Shown: positions 37,702 through 46,903 of the stretch, one piece after another
Layout: each line of letters starts with the position of its first letter
Numbering within the stretch: the first letter of the stretch is position 1
Assembly: GCF_003340345.1 (NCBI RefSeq)
Contig: NZ_PPTQ01000008.1
Coordinates: forward strand, 82,445 to 146,444
Length of the DNA stretch: 64,000 nucleotides
Direction of reading: 5' to 3'
DNA from: Paraeggerthella hongkongensis
GTDB lineage: Bacteria > Actinomycetota > Coriobacteriia > Coriobacteriales > Eggerthellaceae
Notes under the pieces: model-generated
What the model was told of the DNA's origin: nothing
The model's database searches: none
What the model saw: only the letters and a program-made list of their open reading frames with translations
Program-made: the position numbers and the translations under genes

Positions 37702-39054
37702 CTAGCAAGAGCTGCAGCTGGGATCCCCGTCCAAGCTGCAGCTGCGCTCGCGCTCGCGGCTGCGGTGCCGGAAGCGCAAGAGCGCGCCCGCGGCAACCGA
37801 CAGGATCATCTGCACGATGGTGACCGAGATCCAGATGCCGTCCAGCCCGAACGCCCACGCCATGCCGAACACCACGGCAACGACAAGGACGGCTTCACCG
37901 TACACGATGGCGTTCGACGCTTTCGCATCGTCCACCGCATAGAAGTAGGACGTGGATGCGTGCGTGAAGCCGTAGAACACGTACGCCGTCGAGAACACGG
38001 GCAGCGCCCAGGCGATGAGCCCCGTGGTTTCGGGCGAGGCGCCGAACAGCAGCGGCACCTGATGGCGCAGCAGGTACATGGCGGCCAGGCCGATCACGCC
38101 CAAGCTGATGGTGATGAGGTAGTTGGTGTTGCGGAAGCGCCGAACGGCGTCGGCGTCGCCCGACCCGTAGTAGCGCGAGATGAGCGGCTGGGAGCCGTCG
38201 CCCACGCCCTGGATGAGCATCTGGATCACGCAAGCCGTGTACGACACCACCGCGTACGCCGCGAGCGCCGTCTCGCCGCCGTAGGTTGCCAGGTTCACGT
38301 TGATGGCCACAACCGTGGCTTCGGGCAAGAGCGTAAGGCCGAACGGGGCCAATCCCAGCTTGAGGGCATGCGCGGCTATCCTGCCGTCTATACGCAGATC
38401 GGCGCGGCTGATGCGGTTCTCTTTGCGCAGGAAAAAGCCGGCAACCAGCACGAACGCGGCAATTTGGGACAAAACCGTGGCCTCGGCGGCGCCCGCCGTT
38501 CCCATGCTCAGCGCAATCACGAACACGTAGTCGAGCACCACGTTCATGAGCCCTGCCAGCACCTGCACCGCCATGGCGAAGGCGACCTTGCCCTGGTTTC
38601 TAATGAGCGGCGTGCAGCCCGTCACCATAATCTGAAACGGCACGCCCCAAGCGATGACCCCGATATAGGAGATGGCCTGGTTGAGCGTTTCGCCGCGCCC
38701 GCCCAAAAGCTCGCAGACAGGGCCCGCGAACAAAAACAGCAGCGCCATGATGGGAATCGAAGCCAGAAGCAGCATGAGAAACGTCGTGCCCACCGCACGC
38801 CGCGATTTCTCCTCGTCACCCGCGCCGCGCGCGATGGAGGATATCACGCCGCCGCCCATGCCCACGCCCGTGCCCACCGCCATGATGAACGCGACCACGG
38901 GAAACGCCACGTTGATGCCAGCCAAGCCGGCGTCGCCCACGGCATGCCCCACGAAGATGCCGTCGACGATGCTGTACACGCCCGCCAACGTGAACGTGAG
39001 CATCGTAGGGATTATGTACTTAAGGTACTCGCGTACCATGCTTTTCTTGATCAT
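37702..39054 (-). CDS. MATE-family multidrug efflux protein
   Basis: Polytopic transporter of 450 residues with about twelve transmembrane helices in two repeats; IPTMLTFTLAGVYSIVDGIF and VGTGVGMGGGVISSIARGAG are typical of the MATE family (MepA-like branch). The tail is polar and ends with a short Cys-rich stretch (SCSLDGDPSCSSC). It is divergent from a MerR regulator and preceded by a promoter with a 19-base spacer covered by a MerR-type operator, so drug-induced expression is likely. Confidence 0.9.
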   Translation of the reverse strand: MIKKSMVREYLKYIIPTMLTFTLAGVYSIVDGIFVGHAVGDAGLAGINVAFPVVAFIMAVGTGVGMGGGVISSIARGAGDEEKSRRAVGTTFLMLLLASIPIMALLFLFAGPVCELLGGRGETLNQAISYIGVIAWGVPFQIMVTGCTPLIRNQGKVAFAMAVQVLAGLMNVVLDYVFVIALSMGTAGAAEATVLSQIAAFVLVAGFFLRKENRISRADLRIDGRIAAHALKLGLAPFGLTLLPEATVVAINVNLATYGGETALAAYAVVSYTACVIQMLIQGVGDGSQPLISRYYGSGDADAVRRFRNTNYLITISLGVIGLAAMYLLRHQVPLLFGASPETTGLIAWALPVFSTAYVFYGFTHASTSYFYAVDDAKASNAIVYGEAVLVVAVVFGMAWAFGLDGIWISVTIVQMILSVAAGALLRFRHRSRERERSCSLDGDPSCSSC

Positions 39055-39099
39055 GCCGATTCTCCGCTGCGGATCTTGCCCTGAAATGTTCCGGATGGT

Positions 39100-39130
39100 A
39101 CTCTAAACCTTAAAGCTGCTTGAAGGTAAA
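39100..39130 (-). promoter_or_regulatory. MerR-type promoter/operator of the MATE pump
   Basis: On the minus strand TTTACC (39130-39125) and TAGAGT (39105-39100) are separated by 19 bases, the overlong spacing typical of MerR-activated promoters. The spacer lies within ACCTTAAAGC-T-GCTTGAAGGT (39107-39127), an inverted repeat with nine of ten pairs matching. This is the expected binding site for the MerR protein encoded divergently at 39197. Confidence 0.65.
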
Positions 39131-39196
39131 CCCGCCCGAGCAGGATTCTTGGAATCTCCAAACAAACAGGAGCCAGGTCAGGATAGGAGAAGCGCC

Positions 39197-40012
39197 GTGA
39201 ACGCAACGCCGCGCTACTACGACATCAAGGACGCAGCGCGCTGTCTGGGCGTTGCCCCTTCCACGCCGCGCTACTACGACATCAAGGACGCAGCGCGCTG
39301 TCTGGGCGTTGCCCCTTCCACGCTGCGCTACTGGGAAAGCCAGGGGCTTGTCCGCGCAAGCCGCGACGAGCGCAACGACTACCGGCGATACGCGCTGCAC
39401 GACGTGCTCGAAGCAGGCGAGATCGCCTTTTACCGCCAGCTGGGCGTGCCGGTGCGCGACCTGGCAAGCTATCGGGCCATGTCCATCAGCGCACTTGACG
39501 ATGCGCTCGGACGCACCGAAGACAGCATCGAGCGGCGCATCGCGGAACTTGAGACCATGCGGACGCGCCTCGCCCGTCAACGCTCGCTCAACGCCGTGGC
39601 CGAGGAGTTGAGGGTTTCCGGCATGCGCCCGGCAACGCCCGCCATCGAACGTCTGACCAGCATCGACTACAACACGTCCGTACCGTGGAACGCGCTCATA
39701 GACGAGCCATGGTGCTACGCCGTGCTGATACGAGCCGAAAACCCCTCCGTCGTGCACGAAGCCGTGGCCGACGAAGCAGGGAGCGCTTCCCCGCTTTGGG
39801 TGCGCACGCCTTCCGACAACGAACGCACCTGTCGGGAATGCCTGCTCAAAACCACGCCGGAGCTTGACGGCAACAACGCAGCCGAGCTGTTCGACGCCGC
39901 GACCCGCTCCGGCCTGCGTCCTCGCGCTTTGGTGGGCACGTACCTGGTGACCGCAACCGAACCCGAAGACGGATCCCGTTGGGATTACTACCGGTCTTGG
40001 ATCGTGACGTAG
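39197..40012 (+). CDS. MerR-family regulator with internal HTH duplication
   Basis: Regulator of 271 residues from GTG 39197 (AGGAGA seven bases upstream). The DNA-binding domain should open YYDIKDAARCLGVAPSTLRYWESQGLVRASR; here TPRYYDIKDAARCLGVAPS (residues 4-22) occurs twice in a row (again 23-41) before TLRYWES. The DNA shows an exact 57-base tandem duplication (39206-39262 and 39263-39319). A long coiled coil (about 80-130) and a C-terminal ligand-binding domain of about 120 residues resembling GyrI-type effector domains follow. It should control the divergent MATE gene; whether the duplicated form binds DNA is uncertain. Confidence 0.85.
   Translation: MNATPRYYDIKDAARCLGVAPSTPRYYDIKDAARCLGVAPSTLRYWESQGLVRASRDERNDYRRYALHDVLEAGEIAFYRQLGVPVRDLASYRAMSISALDDALGRTEDSIERRIAELETMRTRLARQRSLNAVAEELRVSGMRPATPAIERLTSIDYNTSVPWNALIDEPWCYAVLIRAENPSVVHEAVADEAGSASPLWVRTPSDNERTCRECLLKTTPELDGNNAAELFDAATRSGLRPRALVGTYLVTATEPEDGSRWDYYRSWIVT
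39206..39319 (+). repeat. exact 57-bp tandem duplication inside the MerR gene
   Basis: Two identical 57-base units abut (39206-39262, 39263-39319), with the next bases diverging after ACGC. Being 19 codons, the duplication keeps frame. Identity without a single mismatch suggests a recent event or a slippage-prone site. Confidence 0.95.
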
Positions 40013-40197
40013 CCCGACAAGCGGGCAGGCGGCAAAGCCAACCGACGGCGAACCGTCGAGTCGAATTCGCCGTAGCCCGATGCGCCGTCAAGCCGCTATC
40101 GGTGCAGCTCCCCATTCCAAGACCGTAAAAGCCTCGCTGGCGTTTCGGAAGGTGGAAGGGGACGTCTGCGCACGGCAGCGTCAGATGCCCTGGTTTT

Positions 40198-40348
40198 TGC
40201 ACGATTCTTTCCCCAATGTTGCGTCCGAGAGGCGTACGAAGAGGCGGACATCGACGCGACCGCGCGTTTTGCCTGGTCGCGATCATTCGCCGCCGGCGGA
40301 CGGGCCTCAACATGCACTCGCGCGCAACATTGGGGAAAGAATCGTGCA
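40198..40348. repeat. 151-bp element closed by perfect 26-base inverted repeats
   Basis: TGCACGATTCTTTCCCCAAT plus six more bases (40198-40223) recurs exactly inverted at 40323-40348. Inside is a further hairpin (CGCGACC/GGTCGCG, about 40255-40281). No gene and no target-site duplication. It lies in the 418-base gap 40013-40430 between the MerR gene and trxA; 40045-40072 in the same gap holds a hairpin (ACGGCGAA/TTCGCCGT) that may terminate the MerR gene. Confidence 0.75.
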
Positions 40349-40375
40349 CGGAGGAACGACCCCGTCGCGTCGCGC

Positions 40376-40406
40376 AAAAAGGGAGCCGCATGCTGCGGCT
40401 CCCTTT
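40376..40406 (-). terminator. intrinsic terminator after trxA
   Basis: Thirteen-base perfect stem AAAGGGAGCCGCA with a three-base loop, followed on the minus strand by a run of T, 25 bases after the trxA stop. Confidence 0.85.
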
Positions 40407-40430
40407 GCGATAGCACATTAGGATGCTGGT

Positions 40431-40739
40431 TTAGCCCAGCATCGCCAGGATGTTCTGCTTCGGCTGCACGCCCACAGCCTGCTGCTTGACCTGGCCATTT
40501 TCGAATACGACAAGCGTCGGGACGCTCATCACGCCGTAGCGCTGGGCCACATCCGGGCTCTGGTCGATGTCCACCTTGTAAACGGCCGCCTTGCCGGCCA
40601 CTTCGCTGGACACCTCGTCAAGCGTGGGGGCGAGCATCTTGCACGGTCCGCACCACGTGGCGAAAAAGTCCACGAGCACCGGTCCCTGCGCGTCGAGCAC
40701 CTTGGACTGGAAATCAGCAGAAGAGATAACCTCGCTCAT
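40431..40739 (-). CDS. trxA: thioredoxin
   Basis: Protein of 102 residues with the classical FFATWCGPCKM active site, the cis-Pro loop MSVPTLVVFENG and family length. AAAGGAGG precedes the ATG. A single-gene unit ended by a strong terminator. Expected electron donor to MsrAB and ribonucleotide reductase, re-reduced by TrxB (35383-36354). Confidence 0.95.
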   Translation of the reverse strand: MSEVISSADFQSKVLDAQGPVLVDFFATWCGPCKMLAPTLDEVSSEVAGKAAVYKVDIDQSPDVAQRYGVMSVPTLVVFENGQVKQQAVGVQPKQNILAMLG

Positions 40740-40933
40740 AACAACCTCCTTTACTTGGCGACGCCTCCTTCGGGGAAGCCACGCCGCTCGAACCGAGCTT
40801 GCGCATCGGCTCTTCGTTCATTTGCGTGTATTCTAACCGGAAGCCGCACATGCTGCATCAAATGTTACCAAATAGGGGATAAATCTAGAGAAACCCGACA
40901 TATCGGGCCGCAGCAACCTTGAAACGAACCCGC

Positions 40934-40939
40934 TATAAT
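40934..40939 (+). promoter_or_regulatory. candidate -10 box upstream of patatin gene
   Basis: Perfect TATAAT 26 bases before the ATG at 40965; no good -35 at the usual distance (a TTGAAA lies only nine bases away). Confidence 0.4.
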
Positions 40940-40964
40940 AATGCGGATCAGAGAAAGGACCCGC

Positions 40965-41942
40965 ATGAGCATCCAATCCTCCGCACGCGAACCCTTCGTT
41001 CAGCACGCCGCCCGAGCCAAGTCCAAAGAGCCCGGGACCAACCCGGACACCGCACCTTCGTCCCTGCACCCTCCCGCTTGGGACGGGCATGCGGCATCGC
41101 CGGTCAATCTCGTGCTGGAAGGCGGCGCGATGCGCGGGCAGTTCACCGCCGGCGTCCTGGACTTCTTCATGGACCAAAAGCTGTTCTGCGAGCGCGTTAT
41201 CGGCGTGTCGGCGGGAGCGCTGTGCGGATACAACTACGTGGCCGGCCAAAACGGGCGAGCATGCTACCTCAACATGAAGTACTGCGATGATTGGCGCTAC
41301 CTGTCCATGAAAAGCTTCGTGCGCACCGGCAACGCCTGCGGCCGCGCGTTCACGTTCGACGAGATTCCCAACGTGCTCGAACCGTTCAACTACCCCGCCT
41401 TCGACCAATCGCCCATGCAGTTGGTGGCGGTTTCCAGCAACTTGAGGACGGGCGAAGCGGACTACCACGAGTTCACCGACTCGGCAGCCGACCTTCCCTA
41501 CCTTATCGCGTCATCGTCCATGCCCTTGGTCAGCCAGATCGTCGACATCGACGGCAAGCTGCTGCTCGACGGCGGAACCTGCGACAGCGTGCCCATCGTG
41601 TACTCCATGCTCACGGGCGCGAAAAAACACATCGTGGTCCTGACGCAAGCCGCGGACTTCGTAAAAACGCCGAACAAGCTCATGGCCATCCTTCGCCAGC
41701 GCTACGCGCTGTACCCGTACTTCCTCGAACGCCTGCAGCATCGCCATTACGACTACAATCGCATGTACCGCGCGCTCCCCCGCTTGCAAGACGAGGGAAA
41801 GCTGTTTCTCATACAGCCGCCCGAGCCGGTGACCATAGGAAACATGGAAAAGGATCCGGAAAAGCTGCTGGCCCTGTACGAACAAGGTTACGGCGAGGCG
41901 GCCAAGCGCTGGCCCGCGCTTCAAGCGTACCTGGAACGGTAG
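40965..41942 (+). CDS. patatin-like phospholipase
   Basis: Protein of 325 residues. LVLEGGAMRGQFTAGVLDFF holds the oxyanion loop, IGVSAGAL the GxSxG nucleophile serine and LLLDGGTCDSVP the catalytic Asp, as in the RssA/YjjU branch of patatin lipid acyl hydrolases. The first 50 residues are polar. AAAGGAC precedes the ATG at 40965. No signal peptide, so it probably acts on the inner face of the membrane. Single-gene unit. Confidence 0.9.
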   Translation: MSIQSSAREPFVQHAARAKSKEPGTNPDTAPSSLHPPAWDGHAASPVNLVLEGGAMRGQFTAGVLDFFMDQKLFCERVIGVSAGALCGYNYVAGQNGRACYLNMKYCDDWRYLSMKSFVRTGNACGRAFTFDEIPNVLEPFNYPAFDQSPMQLVAVSSNLRTGEADYHEFTDSAADLPYLIASSSMPLVSQIVDIDGKLLLDGGTCDSVPIVYSMLTGAKKHIVVLTQAADFVKTPNKLMAILRQRYALYPYFLERLQHRHYDYNRMYRALPRLQDEGKLFLIQPPEPVTIGNMEKDPEKLLALYEQGYGEAAKRWPALQAYLER

Positions 41943-41951
41943 CGCGCACCG

Positions 41952-42809
41952 CTAGTCTTCGCAGCCATCGCGATCGTCGGGGTTTTCCAGACGCTCGCCA
42001 GCGTCGTGGTTGCGGGCGTCCTGCGCCCGAAACTCAGACACGAACCCGGCCGAGAATATGCCCGCCGGAATGGCCACCACGCCGATGGACAGCACCATGG
42101 TGACGAACCCGACGAAGCGTCCCAGCGCCGTAACGGGCACCAGGTCTCCGTACCCGGTCGACGTAATGGTGGTCATGGCCCAGTACATGCCCGTGAGCAC
42201 GCTGTCAAACTTATCGGGCTGCACCGGGTTCTCCACTTGGTACATGAGCACGCTTGCCGTAACGGTGAGCAGGCCCAGCACCATGAACGACGCGATGATC
42301 TCGGACCGGCGCTTGTGAAAGACGCGCGCGATGGAGCGTAGACCCCGCATGTAGCGGGACAGCTTGATGAGGCGGATCAGGCGCACGATGCGCGCGGCGT
42401 TAAGCGCCGAAGGCGATACCGGAACAAGAAACACCAGCAAACCGGGCAGAAACGCCAGCAAATCGATAACGCCCATGGGCGAGAGCGCGTAGCGGGCGCG
42501 GGCGCGCAGCGGCGACAGCCCGGCGTGCGCAAGGTCGGCCACCCACAGCCGTGCAAGGTACTCCACGCCGAAGCATACGCTCGATGCCAGTCCGAACGCC
42601 AGGAAAACCTGGGAGAGCGCATAGGGAACCCCGGGGTTCGAGTCGACGAACACCAGCAACGCGTTCAGCACGATCAGGACGAAGAGTCCCACGCCCACGA
42701 CGCGCGCGAGTCCGTGCGCGCCCGACAAATCTTCGAGCGCCAGGTAAACCTGCTGCTTGAAGCGCGACGTGCGATCGAACCGCGCTTTCCCTTCTCCCGC
42801 CATCGCCAT
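41952..42809 (-). CDS. voltage-gated-type potassium channel (KvAP-like)
   Basis: Membrane protein of 285 residues with six transmembrane segments. The S4-like helix is AARIVRLIRLIKLSRYMRG with regularly spaced arginines, and the pore filter is TTITSTGYGDLVP (the Val of TVGYGD replaced by Thr). Charged N- and C-terminal tails are cytoplasmic. Likely a potassium channel affecting membrane potential. It ends ten bases from the convergent patatin gene. Confidence 0.88.
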   Translation of the reverse strand: MAMAGEGKARFDRTSRFKQQVYLALEDLSGAHGLARVVGVGLFVLIVLNALLVFVDSNPGVPYALSQVFLAFGLASSVCFGVEYLARLWVADLAHAGLSPLRARARYALSPMGVIDLLAFLPGLLVFLVPVSPSALNAARIVRLIRLIKLSRYMRGLRSIARVFHKRRSEIIASFMVLGLLTVTASVLMYQVENPVQPDKFDSVLTGMYWAMTTITSTGYGDLVPVTALGRFVGFVTMVLSIGVVAIPAGIFSAGFVSEFRAQDARNHDAGERLENPDDRDGCED

Positions 42810-42835
42810 CCGCCCCGTTTCGTCCGAGAGGAACG

Positions 42836-43159
42836 CTACGCCTGCTCGAGCGTGACGGCAGTGCCCGAAGCGGTTACCATCAGCATGTTGCCCTGGCCGA
42901 GCACCTCGTAGTCGATGTCGACGCCGACCACCGCATGGGCGCCCATTACCGCGGCGCGCTGCTCAAGCTCCTGAAGCGCTTCGGTGCGCGCCTGAGTAAG
43001 CTCCTGCTCGTAGCCTTCGCTGCGCCCGCCTACGATGTTGCGAATCCCCGCGCCGAAGTCGCGCAGGAAGTTGACGCCCGTGATGACCTCTCCGAAAACG
43101 ACGCCGTAATAACCAGAGATGCGGTACCCATCGACAGAGGGCGTGGTGGTAACGATCAT
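42836..43159 (-). CDS. YbjQ family protein (UPF0145)
   Basis: Small protein of 107 residues. [20 protein letters not shown], followed by [17 protein letters not shown] and [15 protein letters not shown], are the conserved blocks of YbjQ. The ATG at 43159 has AAGGAG. Members form ring-shaped pentamers of unknown function, sometimes linked to metal binding. Possibly cotranscribed with the channel gene 26 bases downstream. Confidence 0.88.
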   Translation of the reverse strand: MIVTTTPSVDGYRISGYYGVVFGEVITGVNFLRDFGAGIRNIVGGRSEGYEQELTQARTEALQELEQRAAVMGAHAVVGVDIDYEVLGQGNMLMVTASGTAVTLEQA

Positions 43160-43280
43160 GAAACGCTCCTTCTCGTAACTGCAGTACGTGTACCTTCGAA
43201 GCATACCATGTCTGCCGATGTCTCATTGCGATACAATGGCACTTCATCAGGACTGACGAGAACAACGTGGAAGGGTCCTC

Positions 43281-45011
43281 ATGCCGACCGATCTCATATC
43301 CTTGTCCATCATCGCGCTCGTCGCGGCGGCATGCCCCATCGCCGCCAAGCTCATCCCCAACAAACTGATCCCCGAAACGGTGTTCCTGCTTATAGCGGGC
43401 GCGCTGCTGGGCCCCTACATGGCAGGAGCAATCCAGCCGACCGACTCCGTGGACCTGCTGGCCGACCTGGGACTTGCGTTTCTGTTTTTGCTTGCCGGCT
43501 ACGAGATCAACCCCAAGAGCCTCACGGGTTCGCAAGGCAAGCGAGGGCTGATCACCTGGTTCGTATCGTTCGGTGTCGCGTTTTTGGTCATGCGATTCAT
43601 CCCCGGATTCTCCGGCAATCGCTTCGAAGTCATCGCCATGGCCATCGCCCTGACCACGACCGCGCTCGGCACGCTCATGCCCATCCTAAAAGAGCGCGAG
43701 CTGACGGGCACGCGCGTAGGCGAGTCCATCCTGACGTACGGCACCTGGGGAGAGTTGTGCCCCGTGCTGGCGATGGCGCTTCTTCTCTCGTCGCGCGCCG
43801 AATGGAAAACCGTGCTGATCCTTGCCGGCTTCGTCGCGCTGTGCGTAGCGGTGGCCGTGGTTCCCGCGAAGGCGAAGAAAACCGGGCATCGGCTGTTTCG
43901 GTTCCTGACCGCCAACGCCGACACCACCTCGCAAACCATGATGCGCGTGACCGTGCTGCTGTTGGTCGGTCTCATCACGCTTTCGGCGGTGTTTCACCTG
44001 GATATCGTGCTGGGAGCGTTCGCGGCAGGATTCGTGCTTCGCTACGTCATTCCCGAGGGTGACCACAGCCTGGAAACGAAGCTCGACGGCGTTGCCTACG
44101 GATTCCTCATTCCCGTGTTCTTCGTGGTCTCCGGCGCCAAGATCGACCTGATGGCCGTATTCGCGCAGCCGATGCTCCTGGTCGGGTTCATCGCCATGCT
44201 GCTGCTGATCCGCGCGGTTCCCATATTCGTTGCGCTATCCACCGGCAAAGACACGCGCGACGTGTCCTCGCACAACCGTCTGACCGTGGCGCTGTACTGC
44301 ACCACGGCGCTACCCATCATCGTCGCGGTCACATCGGTGGCCGTAAGCGCGCAGGCCATGACGCAGGAGACGGCCAGCGTGCTGGTGGCCGCAGGGGCCG
44401 TGACGGTGTTCCTCATGCCGCTGCTCGCCTCCGTCACGTACCGCGTAGCCGACGCGCGACCCCTGGAAGCCGTCAAGGAAATTCGCGAGAACCCACGCGA
44501 CATCGGCAGCATCCTGCGCGAGCACGTGGAGCTGGAACGCCTGCTGGCACGCCAAGAAGCAGCCGCGCGCCTTGCTTCGAAGCAGCGCCGCCTTGAGGGA
44601 CAGGACGCCCGCTGGGAGGACCTTGCCTTCCGCCTGCAGCGCTCTTCGGCCAGAAAGCGCCTGCTCGACGAAGCGCTCGACCTTGCCGCCCAGGAGATCG
44701 CCGCGAAGCGCGCGGCAGCAAGCAGCGAGGAGCTTCCCGCGCCCGCGGCGGCCGAGAAGCCCGCACCCTCCCCTGCCGCAACGCGCGAGGGCGAAAACCT
44801 TACAGCCGAGGACTATCGCGCTCGTCGCCGCGAAGAGCGTCGCAGGCGCCTGGCGCAACGCGCCGTGCGCGAGTACCATCGCCGGCTTGACGAGATCGGG
44901 CGCGCGGCCGAGCGCATGGGCGCCACGCCGGAAGAAGCCCTCCGCATCATCGAGGATCTGGAACGTCGCGAAGACGAGGACGCGAGCCAGCCCGCAAGCC
45001 GCGAGCGCTAG
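43281..45011 (+). CDS. cation:proton antiporter (CPA2 family) with long cytoplasmic tail
   Basis: Protein of 576 residues. About twelve transmembrane helices in residues 1-390 with family signatures (FLLIAGALLGPYMAG, LADLGLAFLFLLAGYEINP, ALTTTALGTLMPIL). The last 180 residues are highly charged and helical (RLLARQEAAARLASKQRRL; RRREERRRRLAQRAVREYHR), a coiled-coil-like tail not typical of simple NapA-type exchangers and without a TrkA-N motif. GGAAGGG precedes the ATG. Likely sodium or potassium/proton exchange. Confidence 0.85.
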   Translation: MPTDLISLSIIALVAAACPIAAKLIPNKLIPETVFLLIAGALLGPYMAGAIQPTDSVDLLADLGLAFLFLLAGYEINPKSLTGSQGKRGLITWFVSFGVAFLVMRFIPGFSGNRFEVIAMAIALTTTALGTLMPILKERELTGTRVGESILTYGTWGELCPVLAMALLLSSRAEWKTVLILAGFVALCVAVAVVPAKAKKTGHRLFRFLTANADTTSQTMMRVTVLLLVGLITLSAVFHLDIVLGAFAAGFVLRYVIPEGDHSLETKLDGVAYGFLIPVFFVVSGAKIDLMAVFAQPMLLVGFIAMLLLIRAVPIFVALSTGKDTRDVSSHNRLTVALYCTTALPIIVAVTSVAVSAQAMTQETASVLVAAGAVTVFLMPLLASVTYRVADARPLEAVKEIRENPRDIGSILREHVELERLLARQEAAARLASKQRRLEGQDARWEDLAFRLQRSSARKRLLDEALDLAAQEIAAKRAAASSEELPAPAAAEKPAPSPAATREGENLTAEDYRARRREERRRRLAQRAVREYHRRLDEIGRAAERMGATPEEALRIIEDLERREDEDASQPASRER

Positions 45012-45031
45012 CGCACTGGCTCGCCGATCAG

Positions 45032-46531
45032 TTAGTCGGCATCTTCGCTCGGGAAGAACACCGCAAGCTTGCTGGACTTCGCATGCCGCGTTGCCAGGGA
45101 GCCCGCGATCATGCATGCCCCCGCAACCGCGATGCCGATGACGATCTGGTGCAGGTCGGCAACCTTGAAGCCCAAGGCCATCGAGGCGCAGTACGCCAGC
45201 GTCCCGCCTGCCATGGACAGAAGCGCCCCCGTCTTATTGGCGCGCTTCCAGAACAGGCCGCAGACGAGCACCCAGAAAAACGCCGTCTCCAGACCGCCGA
45301 ACGCGAACATGTTGATCTTCCAGATCAGATCGGGCGGCGTGACGGCCAAGACGAAAGCGAGCACGCCGACGCCCAACGTCACCGCCTGGCTCGAAACCGC
45401 CACGCGCCTGTCGGCGGGGCGGTTTCCCGTTTTCTCGCAATGCCGCAGGTACACGTCTTTCACGATGGCCGAGGAAGATGAGATCAAAAGCGACGAAACC
45501 GTCGAGATCGATGCGGCGATGGGTCCGATGATGGCCGCGCCGGCCAAAACGGGTGGCAACGTGCCCACGATGGATAGCGGGATGATATTGTCCACGCTCC
45601 CGCCGTACGCGGCAAGATCGTCCGTGAGGACGCCGGCCGCCAGCACGCCCAGCGACGTGACCCCGATCATCATGGCGCCGATGATGACGGTTCCCATGAT
45701 CATGGCTCGATGCAGCGACTTCGTATCCCTGTAGCCCATGGTGCGAACCACCGACTGCGGCAGCACGAACGTGAACACGCCCACGAGCAGCCACTGGGTC
45801 AGGTACAGCCCCGCCGGCATGTTGCCGCCCGAAAACGGCTCCAGCATGGCCGGATGGTTTGCGGCGATGGAGGCCATGATGGCTTCGTAGCCGCCGCCTG
45901 CCTCGAGGATTCCCGCCGCCAGCACGCCCATGCCCACCAGCATGGCGATGCCGCACAGCGCATCGGTCACGGCTACGCCTCGAAACCCGCCGATCGTGGT
46001 GAACAGGATGACCGCCGCGCCGAACAGGAACAGGCCCGTCATGTACGAATAGCCCGTCACCGCCTCGAACAGCTTGGCCCCTCCCACGAACTGCGCGACC
46101 ATCGTAGCGACGAAGAACACCACGATGATGAGCGCCGACAGGTTGGCGAGCAGGTCGGACCCGTACCGCGCGCGTATCACATCGACTACGGTGACGGCGT
46201 CCAGCTTGCGCGAGACGAGCGCCATCTTCTTGCCCATGATCCCGTACAAAAGCACGAGCGCCGTCACCTGCACCACGGCCATGTACACCCAGCCGAAGCC
46301 GATTGACCACGCCTGACCGGGACCGCCCACGAACGAGCTTACTGACCCGTAGGTGGCGATAGTGGTCATCGCCAGCACGAATCCGCCCAGGCCGCGGTTG
46401 CCGATGAAGTACTCCTTCACGAAGCCGCCGCCGGTCGATGCGGCCTGCGCGCGTCGGCGCACGAGCAGGCTCGCACCCAGCGCGAACAGCAAAAACAGCA
46501 CCAACGGTGCGAGCGCGATCAAGCTATCCAC
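45032..46531 (-). CDS. panF: sodium:pantothenate symporter (SSS family, PanF-like)
   Basis: Sodium:solute symporter of 499 residues with about thirteen transmembrane helices. The motifs KEYFIGNRGLGGFVLAMTTI, SSFVGGPGQA, FVGGAKLFE and GGFRGVAVTD, and MFAFGGLETAFFWVLVCGLF near the end, parallel E. coli PanF closely. The upstream gene (eight-base overlap) encodes a YhdT-like small membrane protein, the usual partner of PanF, which supports the substrate assignment. Confidence 0.82.
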   Translation of the reverse strand: MDSLIALAPLVLFLLFALGASLLVRRRAQAASTGGGFVKEYFIGNRGLGGFVLAMTTIATYGSVSSFVGGPGQAWSIGFGWVYMAVVQVTALVLLYGIMGKKMALVSRKLDAVTVVDVIRARYGSDLLANLSALIIVVFFVATMVAQFVGGAKLFEAVTGYSYMTGLFLFGAAVILFTTIGGFRGVAVTDALCGIAMLVGMGVLAAGILEAGGGYEAIMASIAANHPAMLEPFSGGNMPAGLYLTQWLLVGVFTFVLPQSVVRTMGYRDTKSLHRAMIMGTVIIGAMMIGVTSLGVLAAGVLTDDLAAYGGSVDNIIPLSIVGTLPPVLAGAAIIGPIAASISTVSSLLISSSSAIVKDVYLRHCEKTGNRPADRRVAVSSQAVTLGVGVLAFVLAVTPPDLIWKINMFAFGGLETAFFWVLVCGLFWKRANKTGALLSMAGGTLAYCASMALGFKVADLHQIVIGIAVAGACMIAGSLATRHAKSSKLAVFFPSEDAD

Positions 46532-46808
46532 GATCGGACGCCCCTTCCCCTTCGTCGTCCAGGTCGAAATCGACGAATACGCGCTTGCCCAGCACCGCGG
46601 CCGCGACGATGGCCGCCGCCCACGTTCCCAAGGTTCCTCCGATTATCCAAATCGGCGTATGAAACACTTCGATGTCGCTTCCGGACAACCCGAATCCGCA
46701 GATCAGCCATACCGCCACGATGAACGCGAGCGCCACCAGCGTAGCTTTCGCCTCGCGGTTTGCCTGTTTCATCTTGTCGCGATACGTCACGATCGGTTCT
46801 TTTCCCAA
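46524..46808 (-). CDS. YhdT-like (DUF997) small membrane protein
   Basis: Protein of 94 residues with two transmembrane helices (TLVALAFIVAVWLICGFGL and IIGGTLGTWAAAIVAAAVLG) and a C-terminal FVDFDLDDEGE acidic tail resembling YhdT. A TTG at 46808 has GGGGAG suitably placed; an ATG twelve codons later is an alternative. Its end overlaps the panF start by eight bases, implying coupled translation. Confidence 0.75.
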   Translation of the reverse strand: MGKEPIVTYRDKMKQANREAKATLVALAFIVAVWLICGFGLSGSDIEVFHTPIWIIGGTLGTWAAAIVAAAVLGKRVFVDFDLDDEGEGASDRG

Positions 46809-46903
46809 GGAGTTCTCCCCTCTAAAACACGCAGAGGTGCGCGCGAGACAAAGGGACGTCCCGCGCGCACCTCCTTACTTCCGATTACGCGAACAACGCG
46901 GCT

